Source: Phoronis australis (taxonomy: Eukaryota > Phoronida > Phoronidae). Taken from it: a stretch of DNA of 64,000 nucleotides. The stretch lies in contig NMRA01000015.1 in the NCBI GenBank assembly GCA_002633005.1, positions 258,054 through 322,053 of the forward strand. The letters are read 5' to 3'. Positions 11,835 through 22,925 of this stretch are shown one piece after another. A program made the translations under genes and the position numbers. The number at the start of each line of letters is the position of its first letter. Positions within the stretch are counted from its first letter, which is position 1. The notes under the pieces are model-generated. The model saw only the letters and a program-made list of their open reading frames with translations. It searched no databases and had not been told where the DNA came from.

Positions 11835-12152
11835 AAATGGTTCCATGTGATCAGTGCAATGTGCCCACCTGAGTCGCCTGCACATGCCTGGTACAAGATG
11901 GTTCCATTCGATCAGAGCAATATGCCCACTTGAGTGGCCTGCACATGTCTCGTACAAGATGGTTCCATTTGATCAGTGCAATGTGCCCACCTGAACGGCC
12001 TGTACATGTCTGGTACAAGATGACTCTATGTGATCAGTGCAATATGCTCACCTGAGTGGCCTGCACACGTCTGGTAGAAGATGGTTCCATGTGATCAGTG
12101 CAATGTGCCCACCTGAGCGGCCTACACACGTCTGGTACAACTTGGCTCCATG
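11835..12152 (+). repeat. 61-bp minisatellite, about 5 copies
   Basis: Units start ATGGTTCCATGTGATCAGTG and contain GTGCCCACCTGAG and CTGCACATG. Copies diverge by a few bases. The array ends about 90 bases from the donor side of MIB2 coding exon 7, in the following intron. Confidence 0.85.
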
Positions 12153-12240
12153 TTTTGGCCCCAAATCATCTTAAATGTACCAGACTCTCAAGGCACAATG
12201 TAGGATGACGCCTGCCACAAACTACAAAACCACAACTTAC

Positions 12241-12412
12241 ACGTATCTTCTCTGTCCTTCATTGTTGCCATATCGTTGTTGTCTGGATTCTGGCCACCAG
12301 ATGGCGCCAGGAGGCAGCACAGTGGGTTGACAGTCCATGTGTGCTCCCCCACGTTGACACGGAGATCGCCATCACTATAGACTTTAAGGACCTTGCCGAT
12401 TTTACCAAGAGC
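12241..12412 (-). CDS. mib2: MIB2 coding exon 7 (second MIB repeat, C-terminal half)
   Basis: Encodes residues about 355-411, including GKIGKVLKVYSDGDLRV and TWTVNPLCCLLAP. The latter corresponds to the conserved WTxNP motif ending the REP domain of mind bomb proteins. The acceptor is TTATTATAG at 12413 and the donor is GTAAGT from 12240, leaving phase 1. This is the last MIB2 exon visible: the linker, ankyrin repeats and RING fingers that follow in the family are not found to the left. The exon happens to contain, on the plus strand at 12294-12307, a perfect match to the CTCF core consensus. Confidence 0.9.
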
Positions 12413-13450
12413 CTATAATAACAGATACAAGAGTAGTACAAGAAGTATACACATATCAAAAATGAATGTGAATCTAAGCTTGTGTCACCAATACCCGAAG
12501 ATGACATATGGAGTGGTAAAATTATTCATAGTCCACATACATATTGCGTTTACCTAGTTCAATTTCCGTTGACATAACACCAATCCATCAAGGTTATTAG
12601 GTTGATAGGTAAAACCGTTTACCTAGTTCAATTTCCATTGCCCTAACCCCACTCCATCAAGGTGGTTCAATTTCCACCGTCAGAGTGCACCAATTCTTAT
12701 TACAATTAAAACATTGTATTTTCACATCTTTGTCAGGCTACAAAAGAAAATTTCTTCTGTAGCCTGACACAGGAACTCTTATATTTATATTAAGGACAAG
12801 TGTGCCAGTACAAATAAATCCATACTTCTAACTAAAAACACATCTTCAACTTCTTTGCTAATATGTCCAAAATTTATTGACATCCAAAAAGGTTATATAT
12901 AGTAACAGTGAGTGCTACACTGGCGGGTTAGAAATGCTGAAGTTTAAATTGCTGTGATAAAACAATAATGCCAAAAATAGAATCATGTACATCCAGACCA
13001 CAGCATAACTATCTTAGAAAACAAGAAAAATTAACTTATTTTAACAACTTTTTTGTGAGCGCCACAAAATTAAATCAAAATGTTAAACACAAATCACTGT
13101 GTGAAAGGATAACAGTGGCGGATCTACATTTTCAGTAAGGGGGTTTAGAATTTGCGCCAATCCGAGGCACGTACCGTCAAGCTGGGGGAGGTCAGGAGGT
13201 TTCCCCCCTGCTGTGTAAAATTTTTAGCTTTTGTATCTGATGTCGGTTTTATGAAAATGTTTTTTTCTAATTTTTATTTTTTATCCTGGCCAAAGGACGG
13301 AGTTTAAACCCCCTGAACCACCCGTAGATCCAAGGTTCCAAGGTAACAGCAGTATTAACTAAACAGTGCTCCACATACAAGTCTGTTCATTATTGGCACA
13401 ACTTAGACACATAATCGCCTTTACCGTCACAAATATGGAGATATGCTTAC
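12413..13450 (-). other. MIB2 intron 6
   Basis: Contains a two-copy direct repeat of about 60 bases near 12548-12665 (shared TTTACCTAGTTCAATTTCC) and the MITE-like copy at 13112. Otherwise nothing recognised. Confidence 0.7.
13112..13342. mobile_element. Second MITE-like copy with AGTGGCGGATCTAC end
   Basis: Starts CAGTGGCGGATCTAC like the element at 1414 and ends ACCCGTAGATCCAAGG, a partial inverse of the start. Also shares the G-rich 'gggggtt' and 'aaaccccct' stretches. No coding capacity. Confidence 0.45.
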
Positions 13451-13555
13451 CGCCACCATATTGTCTGTCCATTCGCCATGACCAGCCTGCAGTTGTCTCA
13501 TCTTTTCAGCATTATTTATGATCTGTACAACGTTGCCCACATTGAACTGTATTAT
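13451..13555 (-). CDS. mib2: MIB2 coding exon 6 (second MIB repeat, N-terminal half)
   Basis: 35 codons, phase 0 at both ends, encoding VGNVVQIINNAEKMRQLQAG followed by HGEWTDNM. This is the VGDxV...LQxGHGxW motif typical of the REP region. Two in-frame acceptors nine bases apart exist (exon starting at 13555 or 13546), so residues IIQ may be optional. The donor is GTAAGC. Confidence 0.9.
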
Positions 13556-14381
13556 CTGGAAACGTGGAAAAAAGAAAAATTGGCTGAATTGTAACGTGAA
13601 GTGACGACAAGACTTAACCACAGTGTTTGGTCTGAGGGACAAACCAATGAAAGTTTGATACTTAGGAGACAGTGTACATATTCTATACTCCTCTTGGATC
13701 ACACCTAAATTTAGTTAAACATGATAATTAGGAGTATACACATTTTATATTCCTCTTTGACCACACCTAAGTCTGATTAAAGACACACTCTGATGTTTCA
13801 AAATATTCCCTTTTCTCACATGACCAGGAATGTGTTATGACAAGACTGATTAATAACACCTAGTACCTAATTTTTTGATATATCAAGGGCAAATCACAAA
13901 GTAGTGCAAAGTAGAAATCCGTATGCCTTACATTTTGTCGTCTGCAAAACAATAAAACAACCAAACGTCCCAACCAAACAATGCCGGAATTCCAAGACAA
14001 ATGGAGTGTCGCAACTGTATGTACAACCAGTCAGAAGGACATGCAAACAACTTCTTATTTAAACAGACCCATCTTCGGCGATGAATTACATTATCCACAT
14101 TCATTCAAACGGAGATGAGCCCCAACTTGACAAACCCAGCGACACTGTCAAGCTGTGCTGTCTAAGGTTATTTATCAACATTTTTTAAGTTTTAATATTA
14201 CTTCAAAGATACTTACTACAATATTTCTATGAAAGCAGAATGCAATTTACAATAATATTGTTAGGCTATTAACAAAAAAGTAATTGAATTACTTTACATT
14301 GCGCAAGCATGTTTTTACAAAAGTTGCGCCATGAGGTTGAAAGTTTAAGATGCATCAAAAGATTGTTTTTTCAGTTCATTT

Positions 14382-14536
14382 GAGAAAACTAATCCTACAC
14401 TCATCTCAGATTTATGACATGGGCAAAGCTTCTTGGAAATTTTTGTCTAAATCCCGAGGCTTGCCAAAGGATTTTGACAAAATTTCCAAAAGGTTTTGCC
14501 CATGTCATAAACCTGAGACAAATGTAGGTTTCTCTA
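14382..14536. repeat. Long hairpin, arms of about 60 bases
   Basis: TTTATGACATGGGCAAA at about 14411 faces its inverse at about 14498-14514. Pairing extends outward through TCTCAG and CCTACA and inward through GGAAATTTT and AATCC, leaving a loop of about 14 bases. Mismatches are few. It could be a foldback MITE or a transcribed small-RNA precursor; the sequence alone does not decide. Confidence 0.8.
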
Positions 14537-14689
14537 TTTATTAAAGCACCAACTGCTGTATTATATGCCAACCCTACATCTGTGACCCCACATCTGTGGC
14601 TTTCACCCATATCTTTCAAATTATGCATTTGGGTCAACCCAAAATTTCAATCACTAAAACTCGCAATATTTTCACACCTGTTACAAAGT

Positions 14690-15985
14690 AAACAAGAGCA
14701 ACGCAGAGCGTTGAAATGCACCCACAACTGCACCGTATACGGTATACTTCTAGGGTTGTTTATTGGTACCATAAAGTGGCCAGTAGAGGGCATATATGTA
14801 GTATGTTGTACTTTGCAAAATGGAAAGGCATGGTCATTGTCTCCTCAATAGGCTAGGGGCAAAATGTGAGTGACCCTCATAATACAAGCACATCCTATAC
14901 ATCAGTTGCTTAAAGCACCACAAAAACATAGAATTAAAAACAAATTTACCACCATAAATTTAGTAAAGATCCTGCAAACGGTTTGAGAGATACAGCCATG
15001 GGCGCAAAAAAAACTGCCACTAGGAGGTGCCACAGTAATCAAAGTCATGGGAAATTCAGCTTCAACCGTCCTCTTCATAGTAAGAACATACATGCCCAAT
15101 TTTCACAATCATACTTAGAGCAGTTTGGTTGATAGAGGGGTGGACGCCAAAAAACAGACTCAAAAACAGTAAAAATGGCTGCTGCCTGTCGCAAACTAGG
15201 TCGAATCCATCCGAAAATGGCAGGATAGCATCATCGCACTAATAGGTGCCTACATACCAAATTTCATGAAAATCCGTTAAGGACTTTTGAAGATACAAAG
15301 GTAAACGTAAAAAAATAAAATTGCCACTAGGGGGCACACTGGTAGTCGGATCCGTCCAAAAGTCGTCATCGTCTGTTGTTAACATCATATCAATACACTT
15401 ATTAAATTTCGTAAAGATCCTGCGAACGGTTTAGGAGATACAGCCATAGGCGCAAAAAAAACAAAACTGCCACTAGGAGGCGTCACAGTAGTCGAAATCG
15501 TCGGAAAATCATCGTCACCAGTCCTCTACATAGTAAGCATATACATGCTAATTTTCACAATCATCCTTTGAGCAGTTTGGTTGATAGAGGGGTGGACGCA
15601 AAAATACAGACTCGAAAACAGTAAAAATGGCCACTAGGTGGCGCAAACTATGTCGAATCTATCTGAAAACGGGGCGATAGCGTCATCTCACTAATAGGTG
15701 CCTACATACCAAATTTCATGAAAATCCATTCAGGACTTTTGAAGATACAAAGGTAATCGTAAAAAACTAAAATTGCCACTAGGGGGCACACCGGTAGTCG
15801 GATCCGTCCGAAAGTTCGCATATGCTGTCCCATTCATGAATGGAACATATGTGCCAAATTTCATGAACGTATCTCAAAGGGTTTTGGAGATAGAGCAGTG
15901 GACGCCGGACGGACGGCGCTCGTACGGACGGACGGAGATGACGGCATAATGCGTCCACATATAAATATGTGGGCGCATAAAAATG
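14690..15985 (+). repeat. Full copy of a 1.3-kb repeat with CTCF-consensus motifs
   Basis: Begins with GAGCAACGCAGAGCGTTGAA, a small hairpin (CAACGC/GCGTTG). It ends with a CGGA-rich stretch and the palindrome CACATATAAATATGTGGGC. The interior is built of related blocks of about 150-190 bases, each with a site such as CCACTAGGGGGCAC. Perfect matches to the core CCASYAGRKGGCRS lie at 15324-15337, 15631-15644 and 15776-15789, with near matches at 14780, 15013 and 15469. All are on the plus strand. No protein is encoded. Confidence 0.8.
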
Positions 15986-16199
15986 CCTATGTTCAGCCAA
16001 AGGTTTCTTTCTCATATGGTAAGAGCTTCACTGTGTACCGGACATTTCTAGTCACACCTCTTATTTGACACTACTTCATGCCTACTTTGGAAAGGGGTCC
16101 ACCGTGCAAAGTACATTATTCGGTACAGACTATGAACCCTTTCCTTCATACCCTGTCTCCTAATGTTGCTTTCTCTGTCTATCCTTCACTCATACCTAC

Positions 16200-16310
16200 C
16201 TTGGTGAGAGCGCCACTGTGAAATGTCCAACGGTTAGCACAGCCCTCGTATGCCACACGGATGTCGCCGCGCTCCGTGATACGATGAACTGTGCCCAACT
16301 TTCCAATAAA
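16200..16310 (-). CDS. mib2: MIB2 coding exon 5 (first MIB repeat, C-terminal half)
   Basis: 37 codons, phase 0 at both ends. Encodes GKLGTVHRITERGDIRV and NRWTFHSGALTK, the counterpart of the GTVxxI...RWTFxPxALTK motif of mind bomb 2 proteins. The acceptor is CCCCCTTTAG and the donor is GTAGGT. Confidence 0.93.
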
Positions 16311-17845
16311 CTAAAGGGGGAGACAATGCAATCTAAAATATTGACACAACAACACGAAATCGTAAAATTTAAATGACTAATTAAATACTACAAGCTAGCT
16401 TTCCAAACACGGATGACATTGTGTTGAATGTATTGAATGGCTGACAATTACTTTTCAACTCTCAAGACCATGTTTAGAGTCATTACAGTAGTAGTTAGCT
16501 AAAGGAACACAGTTGGAACCTTGGTACAGCATGCAGACAACACAAATTTATGTCCAACCGGCAGGGGACTGTACTGCCGGCTCATAAGCTGACTCTTACT
16601 GCCGACCTTGGCAGCCCACCGACACAACAGCCGACCCAATTTTATGGTGGTCAGCTGCTATCTTTAGGTTAAAGTTCTGTTATGTAACAGGCAATCAGGT
16701 TATTGTTATGGTACTATATGTGCATAAATCTCTGAAAAAGTGCTCATGATGATGGGAGCTGAAACAGCAATAGGCGTTTTTTCTTGAAAAATAAGAGACA
16801 GCTGGCGATGTTAATAGAATTTTGGGTTGGTAGAAGACACTCAATTTGTTGTTGAATGACACCATGAAGCTATGACACCAAAAATAAATCATGCTTGTAT
16901 GCGTAACCCCCCTACAGTGTTTCGCATTCTCCAGTTAATATGCAAGATTCAGTATTCCACCATGTTCCTAAAATCGCAGAATAATTCTACTGTGCTCAGC
17001 TTCCATTTCCAAAACAGCACCCAATCCAAAGAAAGCACCCAGCATGAGAACGCTGTATCAGAAATCCTTAGCATATGCAGCCCTCTACGACCATGGGGTT
17101 ACCTATTTTGTATGTCCACAAACATGCAGTGAACAGTGCGTACAAGAAGTTTTTGCCTTCCAACAAGAATACAGTGAATACAATGTAAAATCCAGTCTTG
17201 AGGGAAGTTTAAAAGCTAACGAGTTTGGTTGATGCATTCAGTGCCTACATTGTACATGACATTGAGAACAGAAACCATATCAGCGTAAAGAAAAGTTTAA
17301 CAATTTTACAGAGTTGTGAGGTCAGAGCCCTACATAAATAAATCTGAGGTGAACTACAAAGCATGCCTTGAAACTGAGAATTACAAAGTTTACAACATCG
17401 CAGACAATTTGAATTGTAGTAATGGTGGATTAAACAGAACCAACCGACAATAGTACACAGTACGTGTACAATAGAGCCATGTACATATATTTACGGCACT
17501 GCGCTGAGTACAAACATTTCTGGACACAGTATTTTAGGCATTCACTTTTATGATCTTTGGAAGCAACATAAACTAAAACCCTTGGGCTAAGTAACAATGA
17601 ATTGTCCAGATTCTGCACTTGAAAACTGCTCTTCTCAGAAATATTCCTTCCACATATGTTTGTAATGGCATGTAAATAAACAACTTTTATATATCCTGAA
17701 TAGTACATCTATCTACATGAAACACACTCACTGTATGGCCAGAATGGCAACTCGATCTTGTTACTGTATTCAAAAAGCAAAAAATTAGAGCAGAAACCAC
17801 ATTTCCTGTACTTTCTGTAAGCCTAATGACAAACACTCCACTAAC
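16311..17845 (-). other. MIB2 intron 4
   Basis: No gene or clear repeat recognised. Confidence 0.5.
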
Positions 17846-18189
17846 CTCTGCCATCTTGGGGTTCCAACCTCCGTGTCCCTCTTGCATGATCTTTAAGATA
17901 TCCGTGTCGAGGTCAACACGCACCTTGTCCCCTACCTTGAAGTGGGAGGTCGTGATTCCCGAACCCGACGTCCCAGCAGGGTCAGATGGCTCGCCGAGCA
18001 CCGGCAGGTGGTCACGATAATAATACGGGCCAGGAGCGTCCTGCAAGTACTTGAGATCCATCTTCCCCTTGTGACCCAGACGATAGACATTCTTGGCACC
18101 ACTGTTCCACATGACGTTGACCACGCTGCGGCCGGACTCGTTGTCCCAGCCGCGAATGTCCACTGCCGTGCCTACTTTTCCTTCACCCC
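17846..18189 (-). CDS. mib2: MIB2 coding exon 4 (second MIB/HERC2 domain, start of first MIB repeat)
   Basis: The largest visible exon (344 bases, residues about 168-282). It completes the second MIB/HERC2 domain (GGEGKVGTAVDIRGWDNESG, VYRLGHKGKMDLKYLQDA), then the linker YYYRDHLPVLGEP, then the first REP start (FKVGDKVRVDLDTDILKIMQ, EGHGGWNPKMAE). In mind bomb proteins the MIB/HERC2 and REP regions bind Notch ligands such as Delta and Jagged. The DIRGWD and NPKMAE stretches resemble MIB2 more than MIB1. The acceptor is TTTTTTCTTGGCAG and the donor is GTTAGT. Confidence 0.95.
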
Positions 18190-20165
18190 CTGCCAAGAAA
18201 AAACAATACAATTAAATTGTTTTCTTTCACATATTACCCAGAACAAGCAATACCACATGTACTGTCAATCTAGGGTAAAACAAACTTCCCCAGACCCTCC
18301 TAAAACTGACGCTGGAATCAAGCAACTTGTATACAGTAAAGCTGAATTGGGATTTGGGAATGAAACATTTAGAGTGAAAAGGTTATTGACCAGGCACAAT
18401 GTAGTGCTGTAAATCAACAAAGTAAAATTGACAGTCGGGCGAAATCAAACATTTTATTGGCACTATTCATACTTTGTGATATCACATTTTGCTGCCAAAG
18501 CTGTCATTTTGATAACATCAATATATTCAAAGCAGTTGAGACATGAATTTTTACTCCAGTATTCAAGTATGTTACTGTGTTTTCTCTAATAGATTGTACA
18601 TAGCCCTTGAAACATGGCATTTGTCTCTAATACTTCATACAGTAGGAGTCCAAGGGAAAAATAATTCATGAACATATTTGTGTCACAAAAAATAATTCAA
18701 ACATGCTTTTTGAATGGGTAAAATGGAAATATATATTCTTATAAAAGAACACAAATCAATAAGTGCCAATTCTATTCGTGTAATCGGAACCGTGGTTTGC
18801 TATACAATGCTAGTATAGAGCTCGAAAAGACATTCTTCAGATCGCCAATTTTTGCAACAGCAAATGCGGAAATAGCAACAAGATTTTCCTGTAGAATAAG
18901 TTGGTCATTGGTCTCTAGAGGCATTGCAGTAGAAGATAATCACTTACTTAGAGACGGTTCAGGTTAGACGCAGAGGTTTCGGCCTGGTCCGCAGGGATTT
19001 TATCGATGAGTGATGGGTTTCACGCCTATCGCTGATTAAGTATGTTCGAATACATGGGAGGTAAGTGTAGACCTCGATCCAGGTTCAAGAGAGGGCGCTG
19101 AGTGCTGATATTTATGGATTCTTTTAACTTGCGAACATACCAATTCTGTTTTTGGCTAATATCTTAGTTGATTCAAAGGAGATGGAATGTCCAGTCGCCA
19201 ATATTTGTTCCCCCACAGCTGTGGGACCAGGCCGAAACGGACATCATTTTCACAGGCGTGAGAATGATAGTCCCCCTTACACATGGCAACATGCCAACAG
19301 TATCATACACTGGTAACATGCCAACAGTATAATACACTGGTAACATGCCAACAGTATCATACACTGGTAACATGCCAACAGTATCATACACTGGTAACAT
19401 GCCAACAGTATCATACACAGGTAACATGCCAACAGTATCATACACTGGTAACTTGCCCACAGTATCAGACACTGGTAACATGCCAATATTATCATACACT
19501 GGTAACATGCCAACAGTATCATACCCTGGTAACATGCCAACAGTATCATACCCTGGTAACATGCCAACAGTATCATACCCTGGTAACATGCCAACAGTAT
19601 CATACACTGGTAACAGTTCAACTTAAAGTTTCAAAACAACTTTAGTCACCAGATTTCGAAGACCAAACTTGTGAAGAAAACAAAATCAATGAAATGACGT
19701 AATATTTGAAAGACAATGGAGCGAGCCGGTGGACAATTGACTGAACAGCACAGCTGACAACAACATCAGCCAGCTATTGTGTGGGCGAGCAGTGATGAAA
19801 CCTATAACAGGATATATGTGTCATTATTGACAACCTTTATTCCACTCCATTCATATCCTCGGAACAAAAGTCGACATTCACCAGAAAATTGGTAAAGCAA
19901 CTGATCAAGAGACATGATTGGAAGACAAACGATATTTCGAAACATACTCATCTATTCTCATGTATGTTTACCCATGATGAATGTTGAACTTTGTTCGGAG
20001 GATGGGAACTGAATGGAAAAGATTGAAGATTGTGAATAACGACAAGAGTCGTATCTTCAACTTTTGCGCAACGGAAAACATGGTACCCAGGAACAGCAAC
20101 ACACACACGCACATTAATTACATATAATATACATATTAATTAGCCAAACATCTGCTGCCACCTAC
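18190..20165 (-). other. MIB2 intron 3
   Basis: Carries the 27-bp minisatellite at 19283-19615. A 19-base inverted match (TTTCGGCCTGGTCC at about 18979, inverse at about 19226) flanks it loosely. No gene seen. Confidence 0.6.
19283..19615 (+). repeat. 27-bp minisatellite, about 12 copies
   Basis: Unit is built of CATGCCAACAGTATCATACA plus CTGGTAA. Because 27 is a multiple of three and the unit has no stop in several frames, it opens long frames on both strands (for example repeats of NMPTVSYTG). These are not genes. The array is intronic. Confidence 0.95.
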
Positions 20166-20272
20166 CGTCCTGATTTCCCCAATCCCAGTCCGTACCGCGG
20201 ACCACCTTGGCACCGGGGAATATACCTCTGGCTTGCACTTTGGGTGACCCCGCTCTCTTCCCAACTTTCATC
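20166..20272 (-). CDS. mib2: MIB2 coding exon 3 (linker and start of second MIB/HERC2 domain)
   Basis: Encodes [20 protein letters not shown] followed by [33 protein letters not shown] is the entry of the second MIB/HERC2 domain. Phase 2 in and phase 1 out, matching its neighbours. The acceptor is TCCACTCAG and the donor is GTAGGT. Confidence 0.93.
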
Positions 20273-20384
20273 CTGAGTGGAATAGAGAACATTCTTTTGA
20301 TACACAAGAACGTATAAAACCAACACAATAAAACTGCATGGACATTATAATTCTTTTCTTAGATAACGGATGTCATTCTTATGA

Positions 20385-20430
20385 TTTATTATTATTATTA
20401 TTATTATTATTGTTATCATTATCATCATTA
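20385..20430 (+). repeat. ATT microsatellite
   Basis: Imperfect (ATT)n and (ATC)n run in MIB2 intron 2. Confidence 0.9.
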
Positions 20431-20858
20431 TATAGTTCTTCTCTTCTTTAAAACATATGTTAAGAGCAAACAATATCAGTCACATCCAACACACCAATTT
20501 GACCTTTCCAGCCTATTGGGAGTCTTTTGAGCGCAAGTAACAGGTGAATGGGCATGTTGGTGCCAGGATTAAAATAGTAAGTGAATGGGCATATTGGGGT
20601 CAGGAATTGGCAAACCAGCTAATGACACTGGATTTGCACTTTAAATCCGATTTTAAAAATTAATATGAAATTTTGAAAATCAATATGAAATTTTAAAAAT
20701 CAAGTTAAGTGGGAATACGAATTATTATTCAATGTAAGTTAGTTACAATGTCTGATTAAAAATGCAGAGCTGCTAATATATTGCTTACTGCTGGCGTGGC
20801 TACGACCAACAGGGGGCCTAACAGAACAGGTCACAACTCAACTATCATTGGTACTCAC

Positions 20859-21030
20859 CCAGGGGAGGAGGGTGTTGCGTATCGCATAAAGGCGTGAGAG
20901 GAGTCGTGCTTGTCGTTGAAGTAACACTCAGTGCACAGGTCAAAGTCATGGCATTTGACACACTTCCAGCGCATTCCCAGCACCCCCTGCACCTTGCAGT
21001 TATCACAGACGATGTTGTGATGCTTCACGC
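20859..21030 (-). CDS. mib2: MIB2 coding exon 2 (ZZ zinc finger)
   Basis: Encodes residues about 75-131. The ZZ-type zinc finger is complete: CDNC, CVKC, CTEC and a terminal HDSSH pair provide the zinc ligands. The flank VKHHNIVCDNC and RWKCVKCHDFDLC are typical of mind bomb 2. Both junctions keep frame (2 bases in, 2 bases out). The acceptor is TTGATTGTAG and the donor is GTGAGT. Confidence 0.95.
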
Positions 21031-22125
21031 CTACAATCAACAAACCGTAAAAATTATCTGGTATTTCCATTTTTCAAGCTTTGACAAAGCAATCTTGTTA
21101 CAACCTACATCAAGGGACTTTCGAAATTTTTACCTTGTAACGATAGTTCATTATAACCAGAGCAGATTTTTTTAGAACATTTGTGTCTTGAATGACTCCA
21201 GTCATAAAGCCTTAATGCTATATTTTGAGAATGCTCTTTCTTGCAGTTTTATGCCGTGTTTCACCTCCTGCTGTAGGCCTTGACGTTGTGTGTTCAATGC
21301 AACTGTCATTTGGCTTTTTTGGCGTTTTCAGAGACTAATAAAGAAAATCTCCAAGGCAGAAGTCTGTATAAAAGTTTAAGATCTGAATCATCAGTCGCCA
21401 CTCGATTGGCGATAGGATCAAACAGTACTCATTACCATTTCATCTATGGCCAATCTCTCTTGTATAATTTCTGACTTTTGATTCAGACTATGTTGTTTTA
21501 TTTACTTGACATACTGACCCAGTAAGTGTCTTTTGAAACCAAATATTTTGGCAGTGCCACTCATAGCCTTACACACAGCATGATACAGTTAGTTTATAGG
21601 TCACGCACATTGTTCAGTCCGGGTCACATGTTCATTAAAAACAAGGCTGAATGTTGAATGCTTTAGGTTTAATGTGCAACTTGCACAATAATTCTTGATC
21701 TCTGTGATTGCTTGGTCAACTCAGAAACACAACATAGAGTGACGATGTGAATAGCAGGCAGGTAGAAAATTGTCAAATGTTTTTAAGAACGAGTTTTATG
21801 TCAAAAATGATCAGACACAAATCACTGAACCGTGTCTAGTAATTATCGTTACGTGATGAGGAATAACACTGCATGATGCAGGCTATGTGAGCGCTCAAGG
21901 TACATCATTAGTGCAAAGGTCACCTATTTGCAGAATTTTTTTCACATTTACAAGTTGTCAACAAATACAACAGTACTGCACTTTGTTTAGCATACATGAT
22001 GTTCAACTAGTATTGCCGTTTCGTTGCTGCTATACATTAGCATAGTTAGGAGCATGCAAATACATCTTTAAGGCTGCAAATTATGAGAACACCGGATGCC
22101 ATAACTGACTTTACTATAATAGCAT

Positions 22126-22806
22126 TGGTATTAGACAATGATGTATGTTAAGTACTGATACTAGACAAGGATATTTGTTGTTAAATATTGGTACTAGACA
22201 ATGATGTATGTCAAGTATGGGTAGTAGACAATGATGTATGTCAAGTATGGGTAGTAGACAATGATGTATGTCAAGTATGGGTAGTAGACAAGGATGTATG
22301 TCAAGTATTGGTACTAGACAATGATGTATGTCAAGTATGGGTACTAGACAATGATGTATGTCAAGTATGGGTACTAGACAATGATGTATGTCAAGTATTG
22401 GTACTAGACAAGGATGTATGTCAAGTATTGGTACCACACAAGGATGTATGTTAAGTATTGGTACCAGACAATGATGTATGTCAACTAGTGGTACTAGACA
22501 AAGATGTATGTCAAGTATTGGTACTAGACAATGATGTATGTCAAGTATTGGTACCACACAAGGATGTATGTTAAGTATTGGTACCTGACAATGATGTATG
22601 TCAAGTATTGGTACCACACAAGGATGTATGTTAAGTATTGGTACCAGACAATGATGTATGTCACCTATTGATACTAGACAAGAATGTATGTTAAGTACTG
22701 GTACCAGACAATAATGTATGTCGCCTATTGGTACTAGACAAGGATGTATGTCAAGTATTGGTACTAGACAAGGATGTATGTTAAGTATTGATACTGGACA
22801 AGGATG
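22126..22806 (+). repeat. 30-bp minisatellite, about 22 copies
   Basis: Units such as GATGTATGTCAAGTATTGGT plus ACTAGACAAT, with variants (GTACCACACAAG, GTTAAG). The length is a multiple of three, so long spurious frames appear on both strands. Confidence 0.95.
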
Positions 22807-22925
22807 TAAAATGTTAATTATTGGTACTAGTTATTTTGCATTTGAAAAAACTCGTAGATGTAACCATTCTAATAATAACCAATTGTATTTTTCAAGTTGA
22901 AATGTCACTGATGTGAAGGTATTGC

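Larger units (their letters stand above)
13556..16199 (-). other. MIB2 intron 5
   Basis: Holds a long hairpin at 14382-14536 and a full-length copy of the CTCF-motif repeat (14690-15985). No other gene seen. Confidence 0.7.

Noticed and set aside
18979-19240. Inverted GTTTCGGCCTGGTCC match considered as element ends
   Set aside because: Inner and outer matching blocks are not in mirrored order, so they do not form terminal inverted repeats.
19173-19645. Long repetitive ORFs on both strands (YDTVGMLPG, NMPTVSYTG repeats)
   Set aside because: They arise from a 27-bp minisatellite inside a MIB2 intron and exist in several frames at once.
22114-22617. 167-codon minus-strand frame of VPILDIHHCL repeats
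   Set aside because: Product of the 30-bp minisatellite; no non-repeat domain and an overlapping frame on the other strand.
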